A DNA stretch of 64,000 nucleotides, from the NCBI GenBank assembly GCA_022539475.1, contig VCMS01000099.1:124001-188000 (forward strand). The letters run 5' to 3'. The notes below the pieces were generated by a model that made no database searches, was not told the DNA's origin, and was given only the letters and a program-made list of their open reading frames with translations. Origin of the DNA: Gracilaria domingensis (lineage: Eukaryota; Rhodophyta; Florideophyceae; Gracilariales; Gracilariaceae). The position numbers and the translations under genes are program-made. This document shows, piece after piece, positions 21,804 through 31,858 of this stretch (positions are counted from its first letter, which is position 1; each line of letters starts with the position of its first letter).

Positions 21804-24791
21804 ACAACAACAACAACAACAGCAGCAGCGGCAGCAGCAGCAGCCTCCACCGCAGGCGCAGCAACCGCAACAGCAACCGCAGCAGGCGCAACAACAGCAG
21901 GCGCAACAACAACAGACTCAGCAGAATGCGCCTGGTGTGCAACAACCTAACGCGCAAAACGAAGCGCAAGAAACTGCGAGAAAGTCTAACTCAGCTACTA
22001 AACGCTCTCCGACTGGTTCCGAAGGAAAGGCATGTATCGTTCATCGTCTGCGTCTTTTCTCCTCTTCATCATTCTGTTTTCTTGATCTAACACAGCATTG
22101 CGCCGTTTTCCATGTGATTGTGCGAAATCGTAGAAGAAACCTAGTGCTTCCGCCACGAAGACGACGGCCGCCCCGCCGCCCGTGTCTGCTCCGGCCGTGA
22201 GTGGTGCAAAGGGTCAACTGCCGAACGCCGGAACGGATGTCGATGCTTTTCGCCGCGCCTTTCAAATGAACGCCAATCAGGCAATGTTCGCCAACCCGCA
22301 GGCCACTCTCGCCATTTTGCCACCCAGCGCCCGACAGGTGTATCTGAGGGGACTCGCCGCACATCATCAAGCAGCCCAGATCCCGATAGCGTCGCAGGCA
22401 AAAGTCTCCGCCGCCTTGCAAGACGCTGCGCACCAACCTGTGACTAGCCAACAGGTTTCACTGGCCCAACAATTCCCCCACGCTGGTGTTACTCCCGACA
22501 TGTCTATTGTCCAGCAGCAAGCATCGCAGGCTCTTTCATCGTCTGTGGGCGCCCATGCCGCTAACCGTGTGTCGCAAGCACTCCACCATGGTGCGAAACT
22601 TCAAGGCCAGAACCCTATGATGATGAATGCTCGCGGGAATGCGCTACCGTCCGAGTATGCTCTCATCGCTCGCGTGGCAAACGCCATAGGGATGAAGGTG
22701 ATCGTAGAGCAGCTCAGTCACTACAGCCGGGGGCAATTGGCGCGATTCCTTACACTTTTGAAATCGCAAGGACCAGTGAAAAGCAACGCTGCCGTAGCCG
22801 TGCCGCAACAGAACTTTGCGCGTATGAATGAGGCTCAGGGGCAGATCAACATGAATAATGCGGCGATTGATAGTATTGACGCGGCTAAATGGATGGAAAG
22901 CAAGCCATCGGCTGCTGGTCAGGGTCTTATGAATGCGACGAATACCGTTAACCGCGCACTGGCTCTTGAGAGGCACAAGCAAGGCAAGGCGGTTGGACAA
23001 CCGTCTACCGCCCAGGCTGCGCTTTCAATGCAGGCTGCCCGAGGGAAGGCGGGTGGTTCAACTCACGCTGGTATGCAACGACTTGACGTCGGGCAATTGG
23101 CGCAGGCGCAGCCAGCTGTACAAGCACAGCCACAGACGGTGCAACAAAAGGCGCAACAACAGGGACGGGCACAGCAACAAGTGGGTCTTCAGCAACAGCA
23201 GCACAGCTACCGTTATCCAAAGCAGCAAAGGATCAAGCTCTTGAATGAACTTGACATGCATGCGAACGCTCATGAGATGCAGTCAGGAGTGCAATCGCGA
23301 CAGGTTCGCGGCGGCGTAGCGGCGGGTACTGCTGGGGTGGATCTGTCGAAGCTGGCGGCCGGGAGACAGGCTCACGCACAGGCGGTGGCTTCCAGGATGG
23401 CGAACGCAAGCGCGCGACAGGCATTTCAGAGGGGCGCGGGAAGAGGGCAGGGTGTTGCTGGAGTAGGAGGCAGTACGGCGGCGTCGCAGCAGCAGATGGC
23501 GAAACTGGTGGAACATATGCAGATGGGTCGAGCTGGTGGTCAGGGTGAGGCGCTCGTGAAGAACCAGGCGCAAGTGGCTCAGGCTGCGGCGCATCCGGTG
23601 GCAGTGGCGCCGACTCAGGCACATGCGCAAGCGCTGGCGCAGGTGCAGACTAACCAGCAACTGCATCAACTGCAGGCGCAGCATGTTGCGGCGATGCAAC
23701 TACAGCAGCAACAGCAGCGGCGGCGGCAGCAGCAACAACAACAGCAGCAGGCGGCGGCGGCGGATAGCTTGCGTTCGGGTCAGGGCAGCGTGCGTTCGCG
23801 GGCGGAAAGCGGCGCAGGGGGGCACAAGGGCTCGAAGCAGCTGGAAAGTGGGGGCGCGGGATCACAGGGCACAAACACGACGCTGGGCGTGGGCGGCAAC
23901 GGGCGTCGTGCAGGTAGAAACGACACGCGAGTTGCGAACAGTGGTGCGGCGGCGACGACTGCGGCGAGTGGGGGAAATTCGGGCGCTGTGATGAACGTGG
24001 GGACGCAAGCGGCGGCGGCGGCTGCGGCGCAGCAGAACGCGTTGCTGAACGCCAAGACGCAGAGTGCGAACCGGACAAAGATGGACGCGCCGAGCAAGAT
24101 GGCGCATATCATCGCGATGGTGAAGGACGTGAGCACGCAGGTGAACTTCCTGGAGCAGTCGTGCGACACAGGGGCGAAACGGCAGAAGAGCGAGCGGATT
24201 CAGATGACGTTGGCGGCGCTGCGCAACAGCGCGAGCATGTCTGCGTCGGACGAGGTGCAGAAAAAGGGCAAGAAGCGCAAGGGGTCGCTGGCAGACGTGG
24301 AGAGCGTGGAAGGGGGCGACGGGGTGATCGAGACAAAGACGGTGTTTGAGTGCTCGCCGGAAAGCGGGCTGCGGCCGGCGAAGAAGCCGCGGCACGAGGC
24401 GGGCGACATGCAGCTGCTGCGCGAGGCGTTGAAGCTGGACATGAAGGCGGCCAAGGAGCGCAACCGGCTGCTCAAGGTGTGGATCGTAGAGGAGTTTGCG
24501 CACCCGGTGGTGGTGTGCATGATGAAGATTGCGGAGATGCGGCTGCCGAAGCTGATGCTGCGCGTGCCGCGCGGGTACCCGCGCAAGGGCGGCGCGACGT
24601 ATGGGTTTGAGCGGCCGCCGATGGGGTGGGTGGGGCTGGCGGAGGAGGTGCGCAAGCGGTTCAAGAAGGTGCTGTCCATCTCGCCGGCGGCGTCGATGGG
24701 CGTGGCGGCGATGCTGGACGCGTGGGCGGGGCAGGCGGACGCGGTGTTCAACGGCACGGAGATGTCGGACCAGACGAAGGTGACGGTGTGA
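21141..24791 (+). CDS. MED15: MED15-like Mediator tail subunit with KIX domain
   Basis: Three exons (21141-21228, 21329-22029, 22134-24791) give about 1,148 residues. Residues 8-85 form a KIX domain: GGWKVEMTNDDR, a helical run, then RFEVRVFQNAVSRQDYLEKI, as in plant and animal MED15 that bind activator acidic regions. An Ala run, VQGVQGVQGV repeats and a poly-Gln tract of about 40 residues (CAG/CAA, 21727-21840) follow, then a long Gln/Ala-rich middle. The C-terminus has LMLRVPRGYPRKGG and a helical end, matching the MED15 C-terminal region that docks in the Mediator tail. The 3' half uses almost only G/C at third positions. The family fit is strong; exact splice sites are inferred. Confidence 0.8.
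21229..21328 (+). other. Intron 1 of the MED15-like gene (GT-AG, 100 bp)
   Basis: Donor GTACGT, perfect branch sequence TACTAAC at 21300-21306, acceptor CGCAG at 21324-21328, 22 bases past the branch. Splicing is phase 1 and joins the two halves of the KIX domain in frame. Confidence 0.85.
22030..22133 (+). other. Intron 2 of the MED15-like gene (probably GC-AG, 104 bp)
   Basis: The exon ends AAG and is followed by GCATGT. The acceptor TAG is at 22131-22133, with CTAAC about 40 bases before it. Only this pairing keeps phase 0 and avoids the in-frame TAG at 22131; I found no GT donor in the same phase nearby. It is therefore inferred to be a GC-AG intron. Confidence 0.5.
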
Positions 24792-24928
24792 TTGGTCTCT
24801 GCGCGTTTTGCGTGCGGGCCCGAGTAGCTCTTGGTAGACTGCGTTGGAAGCGTTGCGCGTGCTTGAGAGCGTCAGGCCGTTAAAACGCACTGTATCTTGC
24901 AAGGTAGACAGCCCAAATCACCCTTGGC

Positions 24929-25005
24929 GGGTGAACTGGGACGCATTCTGGGTGAATTGAGACCCATGGGGTGACCTGAGACCCATGAGGGGTGTTTTGA
25001 GACCA
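24929..25005. repeat. Degenerate 18-21-bp tandem repeat, four units
   Basis: Successive units GGGTGAACTGGGACGCATTCT, GGGTGAATTGAGACCCAT, GGGGTGACCTGAGACCCATG and GGGGTGTTTTGAGACCA lie just downstream of the MED15-like gene. Function unknown. Confidence 0.7.
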
Positions 25006-26574
25006 ACTCCTGGTTGTTGCGCCGTTGATGAACATGACGATGGTCTTATCCGAGCACTGCAGAAGAACCGTCGGCGCCGCACCTTCGTGCTCCTCATACC
25101 CCGTGCACGAAAAGAACGCACCCACCGTGCTCCCCGACCAATTCTGCGCGCCGCCTGCCCTCAAAGATACGCTGCAGTCAATTATTGACAGATTGGCACC
25201 CGAATCGAAACCTAATGGCTTTCGCGCGGGGCTACCGGCGCGGTAACGTAGGTCTCTTTGGATGAGCCGCGCATCGACTTCCAGCGGTTCGAGGAGCTAC
25301 GCAAGAGCCGCTGCCCTCTGAACGCGCTGTCACGAGCCGAAGACTGGGCGCTCTGCGCGCAAGGAAATAGGCGCGTCACCGGGCGTCGGTGTAGGGACAG
25401 CACGAGCAGACGGTTCTCGACTTTCTGCAGGATCACCGGAATGTTAACTGAGAGTTTTTCCACGCCGTGATGGTGTTCATAGCGCGACGGAGCACATGGG
25501 AGTGCAACCCCGAGAGCACCTCCCTCACACTAGTGGGGCAGCGCTCGTCTGAAGCAGAAGGACGAGGTTTAGCTGGTCGCGGCGGCCGACGCCGTTCTCC
25601 TGGCCCTGGCGCTGTTGAGCAATAATGATGTTGTCTTTATTTAGGGCGGACTGGGTGGGTCTCGACCGTTCGTCAGACCGTTGTAGGCAAAAGGCGCCTT
25701 TGATTTACAGCAGCCGCGGTGTACTGGAGTACAGTACGCTCCATTCGGAGTAGTTCTGGATTTTCCGGACGAGGAAGTAGATTTATTGGAAAATTTGGGA
25801 ACTGTGACTGAATCTTTGCTCATCCTGCCCGCTGCCAGTTCTGTACTTAAGGAAGTCGTCGGAGCGGCAGCGGGCAGTTGACTCCGACCAGCATCGATCC
25901 ATCACAACCTTCTGCGACTTTGACGAAGGGTCTTCGAGAGATCTGTCTTTTTTCCCACCCACCCTCGCCTGTAGCTTTTTTCAGGGACATGACGCATCTT
26001 CTAGATGCTCGTGTAGCTAGATTACTTTGTAATCGAGCTGGTGTTTCTCAGTCTTTACTGAGACACTCTCACCTACACCAAAACAGTAAAGATCGCTCAT
26101 GGAGCTGTACCCAAGTGAAACAATAATAATGTGTTGTACTTCAGCGCGGGGTTTGTACCGCGTTCTGGTAAACTCTGCCAGTTCTCGTACGAAGGCCTTG
26201 CCGTCGCATCCCACTCCCCCGTGGATTTCAAAGCCGAACGGCACCAGACGCACGCCATCGTTTCACACCGTGTAACGTATTTTGTTCGCTTGGCTTTCTC
26301 CGCTTCGGACGCGGCGCCTCCAGCCTCCTTCACTACGGTAACTGCGATACGGGGTAGAAGGAGATACCTTTGTATCCTGATTTCAGTATTGCTGACAGTA
26401 CTAATTGTGGTGTGATCCTTTACAGCTGGAGATGCGGCGAGCGCTCGGTGGAGGGGAGGCCCCCGCGCCACGCCGCCAAAGCGGCCGCGCGCGAGCGCGC
26501 CGACATATAGTAGCACCCAGTGCGTCGACGTCGACGTCGGCACAGTAGTAACCGACAACGCAACTCCGCCGTTA
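25006..26574. other. No convincing gene; one hairpin
   Basis: Frames are short and overlap on both strands. CTGCCCGCTGCC (25825-25836) is mirrored by GGCAGCGGGCAG (25866-25877). Nothing else could be supported. Confidence 0.4.
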
Positions 26575-26620
26575 GACAAAGGCGCGCAGCCTTACGTTTG
26601 TAAGGCTGCGCGCCTTTGTC
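26575..26620. repeat. Perfect 21-bp-arm hairpin at a pseudogene breakpoint
   Basis: GACAAAGGCGCGCAGCCTTA is mirrored by TAAGGCTGCGCGCCTTTGTC around a 3-4-base loop. It sits exactly where similarity of the neighbouring pseudogene (26621-27050) to the gene at 51197-52945 stops. It may be a foldback formed during the event that truncated the gene. Confidence 0.8.
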
Positions 26621-27050
26621 AAACGCCTTGACAGCCTGAGTAGCGTCCGAGTTTGGAGAAAAGCCGAACGAAACCACGCCGCCTATTTTCCGGTACCGAC
26701 CGGAAGCAAGTGCAGCACGGCAAGTTGCTGCCGCTCATTTCCTTCCCTGTCAGCCTCACTCCCTGCTTTGAGCGATTCTGTGCCTCTGCGCAAACTGTCA
26801 GCGCCTTCAGCTCCATGTCGCCTTCAAACGTCCACTCTGTCTTCCAGAACGCGCCTGCGCAAATGCGCCACCCGACCATCTTCTTGCAGAAACCTAGCTT
26901 GGCGTTTGCACGTCGTACCTCCTCGTGGCATCTCGACAACCCTCACCTTGTTCGCGCTGGCCCACATCCAGATATCGTAATTCAACACGTTGCCCGACAA
27001 AACTGTCTTAGCCCGTCAATAGGCCGTCCGGGTGAAGCTCCACCATCAGT
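26621..27050 (-). pseudogene. Truncated paralogue of the secreted protein at 51197-52945
   Basis: Minus-strand reading gives KLGFCKKMVGWRICAGAFWK, TEWTFEGDMELKALTV, AQNRSKQGVRLT and FGFSPNSDATQAVKAF. These match, in order, VGFCKKILIWKICLGAFWKL, EWVFDGDIDVKDLTV, VQHRSKQQMRLT and FDFPEDSDAAQALEAF of the 582-residue protein. The copy lacks both ends, changes frame near 26640-26680, and stops at a hairpin. It is a decayed duplicate of a host gene. Confidence 0.75.
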
Positions 27051-27665
27051 AGCTAAGTTCAATGAAACGAAGCGAGGCTCGTTTGAGTTCTGTTCAACCA
27101 ACCATTTTCATCGATTCACACATGCAGGCAAAGCTCACTCATCATTCAAAGTCGCTGCTCGTTTTCTCTACTGCGGAGAGACCACCAAGGGTCCGCCCAC
27201 AACGCCCTGATCCTGTACACTGCGGCTCGACGATGCTTCGTCTAAAACTGTCATCTTTATAGTGTCGACATTATCATTGCGAACACACGAGTCCACCCAA
27301 GTTGCTTCTCGCGCGTTTCACCGTCGTGTGTCTCACCCGCGAGACAGGCTGTTCCTGCCACCGCGCTCTCAGCCAGACAGACATGCAATTACTGCATCGT
27401 GCACTACTCGGCGAGCGCACAAGCACCCGCGCGATGTACGAAGTCCCTGTGACAGAGCTGACAACGTGACTTGGCTTTTGCGTCGTTTTCGTGCCCTACT
27501 CTTTAACTAGTCATGGAAAGATAATCTCTGATACCTAGGCTTCAGACCATCCAAGCAAACAATTTCGACGCACGCACGTTAGTCAGGGATATATGCTTGC
27601 TTTTTAGCAAATTTCAGGTGCACACTTGCAACTTGCTGTCGCACATACAAACACAACATTTGCTT
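27051..27665. other. No convincing gene
   Basis: Only short frames. It lies downstream of the bZIP gene, whose stop is at 27666, and may hold its 3' end signals, though no clear polyadenylation signal stands out. Confidence 0.4.
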
Positions 27666-28400
27666 CTAGCATTTGCTAGACCGACCTCCCTTGGAGGAGC
27701 CAGCTTTCGAACTATTTCTCTTCGATGAACTTCCTCTCGAGGACCCGCCACGCCCTCCGTCGCTTGGAGGCATGGGCGGCATCGGACCGGCCAGAGGGCC
27801 ACCTTTCGAGACAACCCCCCTGTTCGGAGCATTCGGGCCCAGAAACTCCATTCCACCATGCTTCTCAACGTATTGATACGGCCGTTTCTGGTCCTTCGGG
27901 GCCTTTCTCATGGCAGTTTCCCATGCCCTGCAAAGATCCGGATCTAATGGAGGGCCCTTACCCTGACCGCCAGAGAGAGCACGATCGAGCAAATCAACAA
28001 GCACCTCAGATTTCAATTCACTCTTCCCGGCCAACGTCCTTAAGGCAGGACCTACTTCAGTGTACCCCGGCTTCTGAGACGGCAACCTGTCCAATTTCTG
28101 AAGCGCTGGGAGTGTATCACTATCGGAGATGTTGAGATGAGCTCTAAGAATGCTATTGACTTCATTCAAACGAGAAAGCTCCTGTTCCAACGCTGAGATG
28201 CTCTCGCGCTTTCGCTGACGAGACGCCTTAGCCGAGGCGATGTTCCTCTCTCGACGGATGTCAAGAGCGGTCTTTCTCGAGCTCTTCGCTCGAGACGGGC
28301 CGCCACTGGAGGAGCCGGCCCCATTGGACGAACCGGCGCCGCTTGAGGAGCCTGCGCCGCTGGATGAACCTGGACGACCGCTACTGCTTCCGCCTGCCAT
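27666..28400 (-). CDS. bZIP transcription factor
   Basis: A 244-residue single-exon frame from ATG 28398-28400. Residues about 50-66 (RRERNIASAKASRQRKR) are a bZIP basic region with the diagnostic N-x7-R spacing. A leucine zipper follows (LEQELSRLNEVNSILRAHL), with Leu or hydrophobic residues every seven. It should dimerise and bind DNA in the nucleus. The N-terminus is a GAGSSS/SSGAG repeat tract, and the C-terminus is Gly/Ser-rich and basic. The middle (residues about 95-190) is unrecognised. It is divergent from the small Cys-rich gene at 28487, 86 bases away. Confidence 0.85.
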   Translation of the reverse strand: MAGGSSSGRPGSSSGAGSSSGAGSSNGAGSSSGGPSRAKSSRKTALDIRRERNIASAKASRQRKRESISALEQELSRLNEVNSILRAHLNISDSDTLPALQKLDRLPSQKPGYTEVGPALRTLAGKSELKSEVLVDLLDRALSGGQGKGPPLDPDLCRAWETAMRKAPKDQKRPYQYVEKHGGMEFLGPNAPNRGVVSKGGPLAGPMPPMPPSDGGRGGSSRGSSSKRNSSKAGSSKGGRSSKC

Positions 28401-28486
28401 TTTGGAGTTGGTGAAGGGTCTTAATAGGTAAGAAAGAGTAGGAACTATATGCGCAACACGAGCCTTTTATATTGGCAGCTTTCGCC
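28401..28486. promoter_or_regulatory. Short shared region between divergent genes
   Basis: Only 86 bases separate the bZIP start (28400, minus) and the Cys-rich protein start (28487, plus). It contains ACTATATGCG near 28444 and TTTTATATTG near 28464, possible TATA-like elements for the two directions. Bidirectional promoter activity is inferred from spacing. Confidence 0.4.
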
Positions 28487-28867
28487 ATGCGAGTTCCAGA
28501 CGTTCTTGTTCTTTCTCTTATTTTTTTGCTCTCCACTGCATTTGGTCCAGGAGCTGTCCAAAACAGGCGTGGAAGGCAGTCGGAGCACATTCATGAGCAC
28601 CGCGCCTTTTGGTGCGTGCTGTGTCGCCAAGATCTGCAATCGTGCTGTGTTCGGCACCGATACGTGTGGTGCGTCCCACAACAGAGCTGCGAGTGCAAGC
28701 ACAGTCTCGTTGCACTAACTTGTTCATTTTCTGGGGTTTTGATAGCCATACTCAGCCTTTTCCAACATTTCCTTGGAAGGCAGCCTCGTTTGACACTTAC
28801 ATATTACCAAATTTGGGCTCATCAACGCGTTGAAGTTTGGGATGAAGGCATCATCAGCTTTTTTTGA
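28487..28867 (+). CDS. Small Cys-rich secreted or membrane protein
   Basis: About 126 residues from ATG 28487 (an upstream TTG is less likely). It starts with a signal-peptide-like MRVPDVLVLSLIFLLSTAFG. A Cys-dense segment follows with about nine Cys (FWCVLCRQDLQSCC, WCVPQQSCECK), then a hydrophobic stretch (CSFSGVLIAILSLF) that could be a membrane helix. Family unknown. The Cys spacing suggests disulfide bonds outside the cytosol. Confidence 0.5.
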   Translation: MRVPDVLVLSLIFLLSTAFGPGAVQNRRGRQSEHIHEHRAFWCVLCRQDLQSCCVRHRYVWCVPQQSCECKHSLVALTCSFSGVLIAILSLFQHFLGRQPRLTLTYYQIWAHQRVEVWDEGIISFF

Positions 28868-29881
28868 AAAACCGCATAAAAACGTATTTGTTTCATCGCA
28901 GATGCTGTTTTCTTGGAACGCACGGAGCCATGGCGTGTGCTAGTCACAGCATAAACGGTGATCTGTGGGTGACTAGCTTTGAATTTGAACCACCCAGCCG
29001 TCTGGGTGGCATGTACCAATTGCTTCTGTGTTGCGGGTACAGAAGCTCTCATCCGAGCCATCGCCATCTACGAACCTCAGAGCTCAGTCACATGCTCCTT
29101 GGGTCTACACTTTGTTCGTCGTTTCTTTATTGGATGCATTCTTTTTAACCCTCCCACCACATCCCATATGGATTATTATTGTTAGTTTTGTACAAATAGT
29201 TTCCATTGCGTCTCGGGTCATGACAAGCAATCTTCATGAGAGCGCGTAGTGACTCTGTTGAGATCTGTCGCATGATCTGCTCTGGTTCCAGATGGGGGGC
29301 TAGGCAGATTGCTCAGCAGAGTCCGGTGTCGCGGCCCGAAAGTGGGCTGGTCGGACGGACGGACCTGAGACGCACAGTGGCGGCCCGAATGTGCAACGCG
29401 ACTTATGGCTCCGGCGTGGAGCTGCGTCGCGCCTGCGGGCTTACAGCCCTACAGAGGGCTGCGTCGCGTTCGGTCAAGGACCGTCGTAAAGCTATAGTTT
29501 ACTGTGTAGATAGATTGATACGATCGAATAGTCACTACTAGACTAGACAAGACTGCTATAGATCGAGCTCTAAGTACTGCTGCGCCGGCGGCGGTGGCGG
29601 CTGCGCATGCGATCGCCATCGGCAGCGCCTTCAGTGCGTCAACCGCCGTCATCGAACACGGTGCAGGATGCATGGTCCTGATCCCTCGAAAGATTCTCGC
29701 TGGGCGTCTTGGGTAACACGCAACCGTTATGGCAGCGTCGAGACGCCTATTTTACACGAAAGAAACTGTCTGCGCATGTGCAGACTTCAGCAAAACTTGA
29801 ACGACGTAAAAGTTCTATTGGTTGTGGCTTGGCGGACGTAGTGGAAGTTGGGATCAACATCATGCGACATGTGTGGGAGGA
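28868..29881. other. No convincing gene
   Basis: Short frames on both strands (for example 28822-29067 minus, 29236-29541 plus) lack recognisable features. The stretch 29300-29480 is locally GC-rich. Confidence 0.35.
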
Positions 29882-30008
29882 GCGGGAAATGCAGGATCAC
29901 AGTAAACAACAGCAATGCTGTCTTTCAATAAATAAAATATTTATTGAAAGACAGCATGACCGTAGAACCACCTGCACGGTCACTTCAACGTGATCCTGCA
30001 TTTCCCGC
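29882..30008. repeat. Nested foldback element with 19-bp outer and 20-bp inner arms
   Basis: Outer arms GCGGGAAATGCAGGATCAC (29882-29900) and its exact mirror (29990-30008). An inner pair ATGCTGTCTTTCAATAAATA (29915-29934) is exactly mirrored at 29938-29957 with a 3-base loop. A third small hairpin, GACCGT...ACGGTC, follows. It resembles a miniature inverted-repeat element; no target duplication is clear. Confidence 0.85.
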
Positions 30009-30455
30009 TTCTCCCTGTGCCAATCAAGGGACAGTACTTGTCAAATAATTATAAATTATTTCATTTAATTCATTGTTTGCTCATCATGCTCAACGAAATC
30101 TCTTCCTGATCATCGTTTCTCCATGAACGATTGTAGCGAAGATAGCCATGAGAAGAAGAGATCTCTCCCAATCAATGCATACTGCTTGTGCAAAATTGTG
30201 TCGCGTTGTGAAATTTATTAACACAACGCAGCCTACGATACGTTTGTATTGCCAAAGCTGAGACAGCTCCATGATTCTGTATGTTATCGACTGCTAAGGT
30301 ACCTCCAACTTTTCAGATGCTATTGGTGGCGTTCTTATCCGCAGTCTCCAGATACACTTCTTGGTGGCTCGACGACATGTTTTGATCAAAACTCCAGCCC
30401 TCGAATCATTTCTACGAAACAACTCGGGCACGTCAAAGACTACCATCCAAACTTC
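30009..30455. other. No gene seen
   Basis: Upstream region of the beta-propeller gene. No frame is convincing. Confidence 0.4.
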
Positions 30456-30463
30456 TATAAAGA
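30456..30463 (+). promoter_or_regulatory. TATA box (TATAAAGA) of the beta-propeller gene
   Basis: TATAAAGA lies 88 bases before the ATG at 30551, a spacing also seen for other single-exon genes in the window. Confidence 0.5.
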
Positions 30464-30550
30464 GTCTGCGTAGAACTAACCCCAACCTAGAACATTGCAA
30501 CCGACATCCAAATCCCATCCCAATTACAACCGTAACCGTATATCATTACA

Positions 30551-31858
30551 ATGGTTCATTTCCCGTTATTTTTCACCACGTTTCTGACATTTTGCTTGCT
30601 CTTGTGTGTAGGCGCACAAAAGGCAAGCTTCGGAGCAGATCTACACAGCTCCTCCCGAACCAAACTGTCCCGTGAGTTTGTAGGAGGTGTATACGCCATG
30701 TCTAACAATGTTACCGAGAACACTATGGTCGTTTATGCGCGCAGAAGGAACGGTACTCTCAAGTTGCTGAATCCCGCTCTCAAGACAGGTGGGAAAGGGG
30801 CCATTCTCAGAGATGATGTGGGTGCTGACCCGCTTATTTCAGCGTTCTCTGTCATTATCACGCCCAATTATAGATTCGTTCTGGCTGTAAATGCTGGCAG
30901 TCAATCTGTTTCAGTTTTCAAAGTGCTGCGTGACTTCTCTCTCCGTCTCGTCCATGTGCAACCCGTTCCCGGACTTGGGCCAAATTCAATTGCTATCTCT
31001 GGAAATCTCGTCTACGTGGCCAGCGTAGAAACGGACGGAACTTTTGATGACTTCTTCTCCCAAACGGGTGTCCTTTCAGGATTTCGTTTGTCTGCCACTG
31101 GAAAGCTCATACCCATTCCAAGGAGTCAGCGACCACTCACTTTCCGCCCAGCTGCTATCAAAATTTCGCCCGATCGTCGTTCTTTGGTTGTTTCTAATGT
31201 ACTTCCGAATGTTAACACTTTCAGCACCGGTGTTTCTGATGAAATCGTGGTCTTCAGTCTCGGTAGAGATGGAATGCTCGGTATGAATCCTGTAGCTGGA
31301 GCAACATCAACGGAACTGAACAATGCCGAAAATCGCAATCTTCCATTTCCAGTTGGTTTCGAAATTGTGATGTTGCAAGGCGTGCAATACGTTCTCGTCC
31401 CAGAACTTCGCGGTATAGTAGCAGCAGATGGCATGAGTCCCCCACTTAATCAGTCTGCCTCGGTTTCCACTTGGCGCCTTGAATCGGACGGGCGTCTCTC
31501 TCCGGTACAACTGGACGTCCTGATCGGATCTTCTTTGAGTTCAGGTCAAAGCACTTCTTGCTGGATTGAGTTTTCTGCTGATTTGGATAATTTTTGGATT
31601 TCTAATACTGGCTCAGCCTCTCTCTCTGCATTTTCATTCAAGAAGGGGATTTCCGCTCTTGAAGAGGAAGTGGCCGCAACTGGACCATTTCCCATTGATT
31701 TATGGCGATCCAGAGATGGAAGATTCTTATATCAGTTATTTAGTGGATCTGTAGGAGTCTTCAAAGTTGCAAAGAATGGAAAGGGTGCGGGGCTCACCGA
31801 AATCCAAACCCCAATGAATGTTCCTGAAAAGAATGCTCAGGGCATCGTTGCATTTTAA
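30551..31858 (+). CDS. Secreted lactonase-like beta-propeller protein
   Basis: A 435-residue single exon with a signal peptide (MVHFPLFFTTFLTFCLLLCV, cleavage likely after VGAQ). The body is a series of beta-rich repeats: GGVYAMSNN, ENTMVVYARR, FVLAVNAGSQSVSVFKV, GPNSIAISGNLVYVAS, DRRSLVVSN, DEIVVFSLGRDG, FWISNTGSASLSAFSF. This is the pattern of the 6-phosphogluconolactonase-like seven-bladed propeller family. Enzyme activity in secreted members is unproven, so the substrate is unknown. It is transcribed in the same direction as the next secreted Cys-rich gene. Confidence 0.7.
   Translation: MVHFPLFFTTFLTFCLLLCVGAQKASFGADLHSSSRTKLSREFVGGVYAMSNNVTENTMVVYARRRNGTLKLLNPALKTGGKGAILRDDVGADPLISAFSVIITPNYRFVLAVNAGSQSVSVFKVLRDFSLRLVHVQPVPGLGPNSIAISGNLVYVASVETDGTFDDFFSQTGVLSGFRLSATGKLIPIPRSQRPLTFRPAAIKISPDRRSLVVSNVLPNVNTFSTGVSDEIVVFSLGRDGMLGMNPVAGATSTELNNAENRNLPFPVGFEIVMLQGVQYVLVPELRGIVAADGMSPPLNQSASVSTWRLESDGRLSPVQLDVLIGSSLSSGQSTSCWIEFSADLDNFWISNTGSASLSAFSFKKGISALEEEVAATGPFPIDLWRSRDGRFLYQLFSGSVGVFKVAKNGKGAGLTEIQTPMNVPEKNAQGIVAF

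Noticed and set aside
21265-21969. Leu-rich antisense frame
   Set aside because: It is the complement of the CAG/CAA poly-Gln tract of the MED15-like gene.
23862-24902. 346-codon minus-strand frame opposite the 3' end of the MED15-like gene
   Set aside because: Arg/His/Leu-rich shadow of a gene with G/C third positions; the plus-strand C-terminal domain is recognisable.
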